Shown here: positions 62,945 through 64,000 of the stretch, piece by piece
How positions within the stretch are numbered: the stretch's first letter is position 1
Layout of the letters: the number at the start of each line of letters is the position of its first letter
NCBI RefSeq assembly: GCF_002377905.1
Contig: NZ_DFQS01000004.1
Location: forward strand, 4,894 to 68,893
Source of the DNA: Psychrobacter sp. UBA3483
GTDB lineage: Bacteria; Pseudomonadota; Gammaproteobacteria; Pseudomonadales; Moraxellaceae
DNA length: 64,000 nt
Reading direction: 5' to 3'
Made by a program: the position numbers and the translations under genes
Notes under the pieces: generated by a model
Database searches by the model: none
What the model was told of the DNA's origin: nothing
The model's input: the letters and a program-made list of their open reading frames with translations, nothing else

Positions 62945-63832
62945 ATGGCCAACCCCTCAAAAAAAGCAATCAGCAAAGCAGTCAAAGATAAGCATATTAT
63001 TATCACAGGGGCATCAAGCGGTATTGGTGAGCGTACGGCCTATCTGCTCAGTGGATGCGGCGCTCATGTTATCTTGCTGGCACGTACCGAAGACAAATTA
63101 AAAGCTGTTAAAGACAGTATCGAGGAGCTTGGTGGTAAAGCTACTTATTACCCTTGTGATCTGACCAATATGGATGATATAGAAAAAGTCAGCGCGCAAA
63201 TTTTGGCAGATTTCGGTCATGTAGATGTCTTGGTCAATAACGCTGGTCGCTCTATTCGTCGCTCGGTACACGAGTCTATAGATCGCTTCCATGATTTTGA
63301 GCGTACCATGGATATCAATTACTTTGGCGCCGTTAAAATAGTTCTTGGATTTTTGCCGACCATGATTGAGCGCCAGACCGGTCAAATCGTTAATATCTCA
63401 TCGATTGGTGTGTTGGCGAATAGCCCGCGTTTTGCCGCTTATGTCGCCTCGAAATCAGCATTGGATGCCTTTAGCCGCTGCTTGGCTGCTGAAGTGAAGG
63501 GCGATAATGTTACGATTACCAATATCTTTATGCCGTTGGTGCGTACGCCGATGATTGAGCCAACTAAGTTATACCGCTACATGCCTGCGCTTATGCCTGA
63601 TGAAGCGGCAATGATGGTTGCCAAAGCGATTGTCCATAAACCAAACAGTATTGCCAGTAACATGGGTAAATTTGCCTCAGCGACTTATTCATTAGCACCA
63701 GCAATTAACGTTGGTATTCAATCGATGGGTTATCGTATTTTCCCAAGTACCCGCGCTGGATTGACGAGTGATAAAAAACCAAATATTGCTCAGCGTGCCT
63801 TTGCCAGAATTCTACCGGGTGAGCATCACTAA
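62945..63832 (+). CDS. acr1: Acr1-like fatty acyl-CoA reductase (SDR)
   Basis: 295 residues, the same length as Acinetobacter Acr1, which reduces long-chain fatty acyl-CoA to the aldehyde for wax-ester synthesis. Shared blocks include VNNAGRSIRRSVHES, DRFHDFERTMDINYFGAVKI, ISSIGVLANSPRFAAYVASK and MPLVRTPMIEPTKLYRYMP, ending ARILPGEHH (Acr1: ARLFPGEHW). SDR motifs: nucleotide-binding ITGASSGIGERTAYLL and catalytic YVASK. AAGGA lies 8 nt before the ATG. The similarity is from memory of the Acr1 sequence. A generic SDR is the fallback. No WS/DGAT gene is in the window. Confidence 0.85.
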   Translation: MANPSKKAISKAVKDKHIIITGASSGIGERTAYLLSGCGAHVILLARTEDKLKAVKDSIEELGGKATYYPCDLTNMDDIEKVSAQILADFGHVDVLVNNAGRSIRRSVHESIDRFHDFERTMDINYFGAVKIVLGFLPTMIERQTGQIVNISSIGVLANSPRFAAYVASKSALDAFSRCLAAEVKGDNVTITNIFMPLVRTPMIEPTKLYRYMPALMPDEAAMMVAKAIVHKPNSIASNMGKFASATYSLAPAINVGIQSMGYRIFPSTRAGLTSDKKPNIAQRAFARILPGEHH

Positions 63833-63865
63833 GATAATATGTCTTATCAATTCTTAGATTAACAC

Positions 63866-64000
63866 ATGAAGTGCAATACCAAATGTGAGGTGAAAAAAAG
63901 ACCTAGATGCGCTAGCATCAAAGTTTTTATCCACCGACCAAAGTGAGATTGCAACCATGAACTATACGCATCTAAGCCTAGGGGAACGATATCAGATTTA
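63866..64000 (+). mobile_element. Left end of an IS30-family insertion sequence (partial)
   Basis: About 35 bp after the acr1-like stop codon, non-coding DNA leads to a transposase-like start at 63957. The sequence TGAAGTGCAAT near 63867 may lie in the terminal inverted repeat, but I cannot define its exact boundary or find the other end. The element runs out of the window. Confidence 0.5.
63957..64000 (+). CDS. IS30-family transposase (N-terminal fragment at the window edge)
   Basis: From the ATG at 63957 the plus strand reads MNYTHLSLGERYQI and then leaves the window. This is the standard IS30-family transposase start (YxxLSxxERYxI, leading into the HTH_38 DNA-binding domain). Only 14 complete codons are visible, so intactness cannot be judged. 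Confidence 0.75.
   Translation, partial: MNYTHLSLGERYQI

Noticed and set aside
63925..63940. A DnaA-box-like TTATCCACC
   Set aside because: A single imperfect copy next to an IS element start; no cluster of boxes and no dnaA nearby.
1..64000. CRISPR arrays, tRNA or rRNA genes, prophage
   Set aside because: No regularly spaced repeats, cloverleaf-forming sequences or phage structural genes were seen on reading both strands; short unsystematic repeats only.

Overview
The window is chromosomal DNA of a Gram-negative gammaproteobacterium. A Moraxellaceae member, most likely Psychrobacter, is the best guess. This rests on moderate-to-low GC, the rsmG-parA-parB-exbB-exbD-msbA-lpxK-kdsB-holB-pilZ gene order, an OmpW porin, tandem BCCT osmolyte transporters, and an SDR protein strongly resembling the Acinetobacter acyl-CoA reductase Acr1. 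The genus is inferred from protein recognition, not from a search.

Layout. 1-721: the rpsF-rpsR-rplI ribosomal operon on the minus strand (rplI cut by the edge), preceded by a leader hairpin that looks like the S6:S18 autoregulatory operator. 1.0-7.7 kb: a GYF_2/RDD membrane protein, PEP synthase (ppsA) divergent from its regulatory kinase/phosphatase (ppsR), and a soluble transhydrogenase (sthA) with a long N-terminal extension and no redox cysteine. 7.8-13.5 kb: a minus-strand export operon (TolC-like, HlyD-like, two ABC-2 permeases) with no ATPase gene. 13.9-20.3 kb: glycerol kinase with an insertion, a glycine-zipper protein, an EEP-family hydrolase, a TetR regulator, and a small secreted-protein/lipoprotein pair. 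21.0-25.6 kb: aceE-aceF of the pyruvate dehydrogenase complex behind a 700-bp leader region. 25.8-33.1 kb: OmpW, a tiny zinc-ribbon/TM protein, a voltage-gated-like K+ channel, and a minus-strand series of TerD, WYL regulator and Lon-family protease. 33.5-43.4 kb: a plus-strand housekeeping block covering 16S rRNA methylation, chromosome partitioning, ExbB/ExbD, lipid A/Kdo synthesis, DNA polymerase III delta-prime and PilZ. 43.6-49.6 kb: PPK2 polyphosphate kinase, then a thiolase divergent from a FabG4-type reductase and a MaoC hydratase. 49.7-57 kb: a phosphatase-like protein, a serine hydrolase, a CPA1 antiporter, ilvD, an unknown protein and a HIT protein. 57.3-61.6 kb: two tandem BCCT transporters. 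61.7-64.0 kb: dusB, whose start codon abuts an intrinsic terminator, the Acr1-like reductase, and the first codons of an IS30-family transposase running off the end.

Functionally, ppsA/ppsR, aceEF and sthA manage the PEP-pyruvate-acetyl-CoA node and NAD(P)H balance. The thiolase/FabG4/MaoC set and the Acr1-like enzyme handle acyl-CoA and reduced-lipid chemistry. The lpxK/kdsB/msbA block builds the outer membrane. The BCCT pair, K+ channel and antiporter fit salt and cold adaptation.

I found no CRISPR array, rRNA, tRNA or prophage. I see no clear new multi-gene defence system. The most notable signals are regulatory (rpsF leader, dusB start, aceE leader), architectural (ATPase-less ABC-2 export operon, mycobacterial-type fadA2/fabG4/htdX cassette) and sequence anomalies (SthA, GlpK, thiolase N-terminus).
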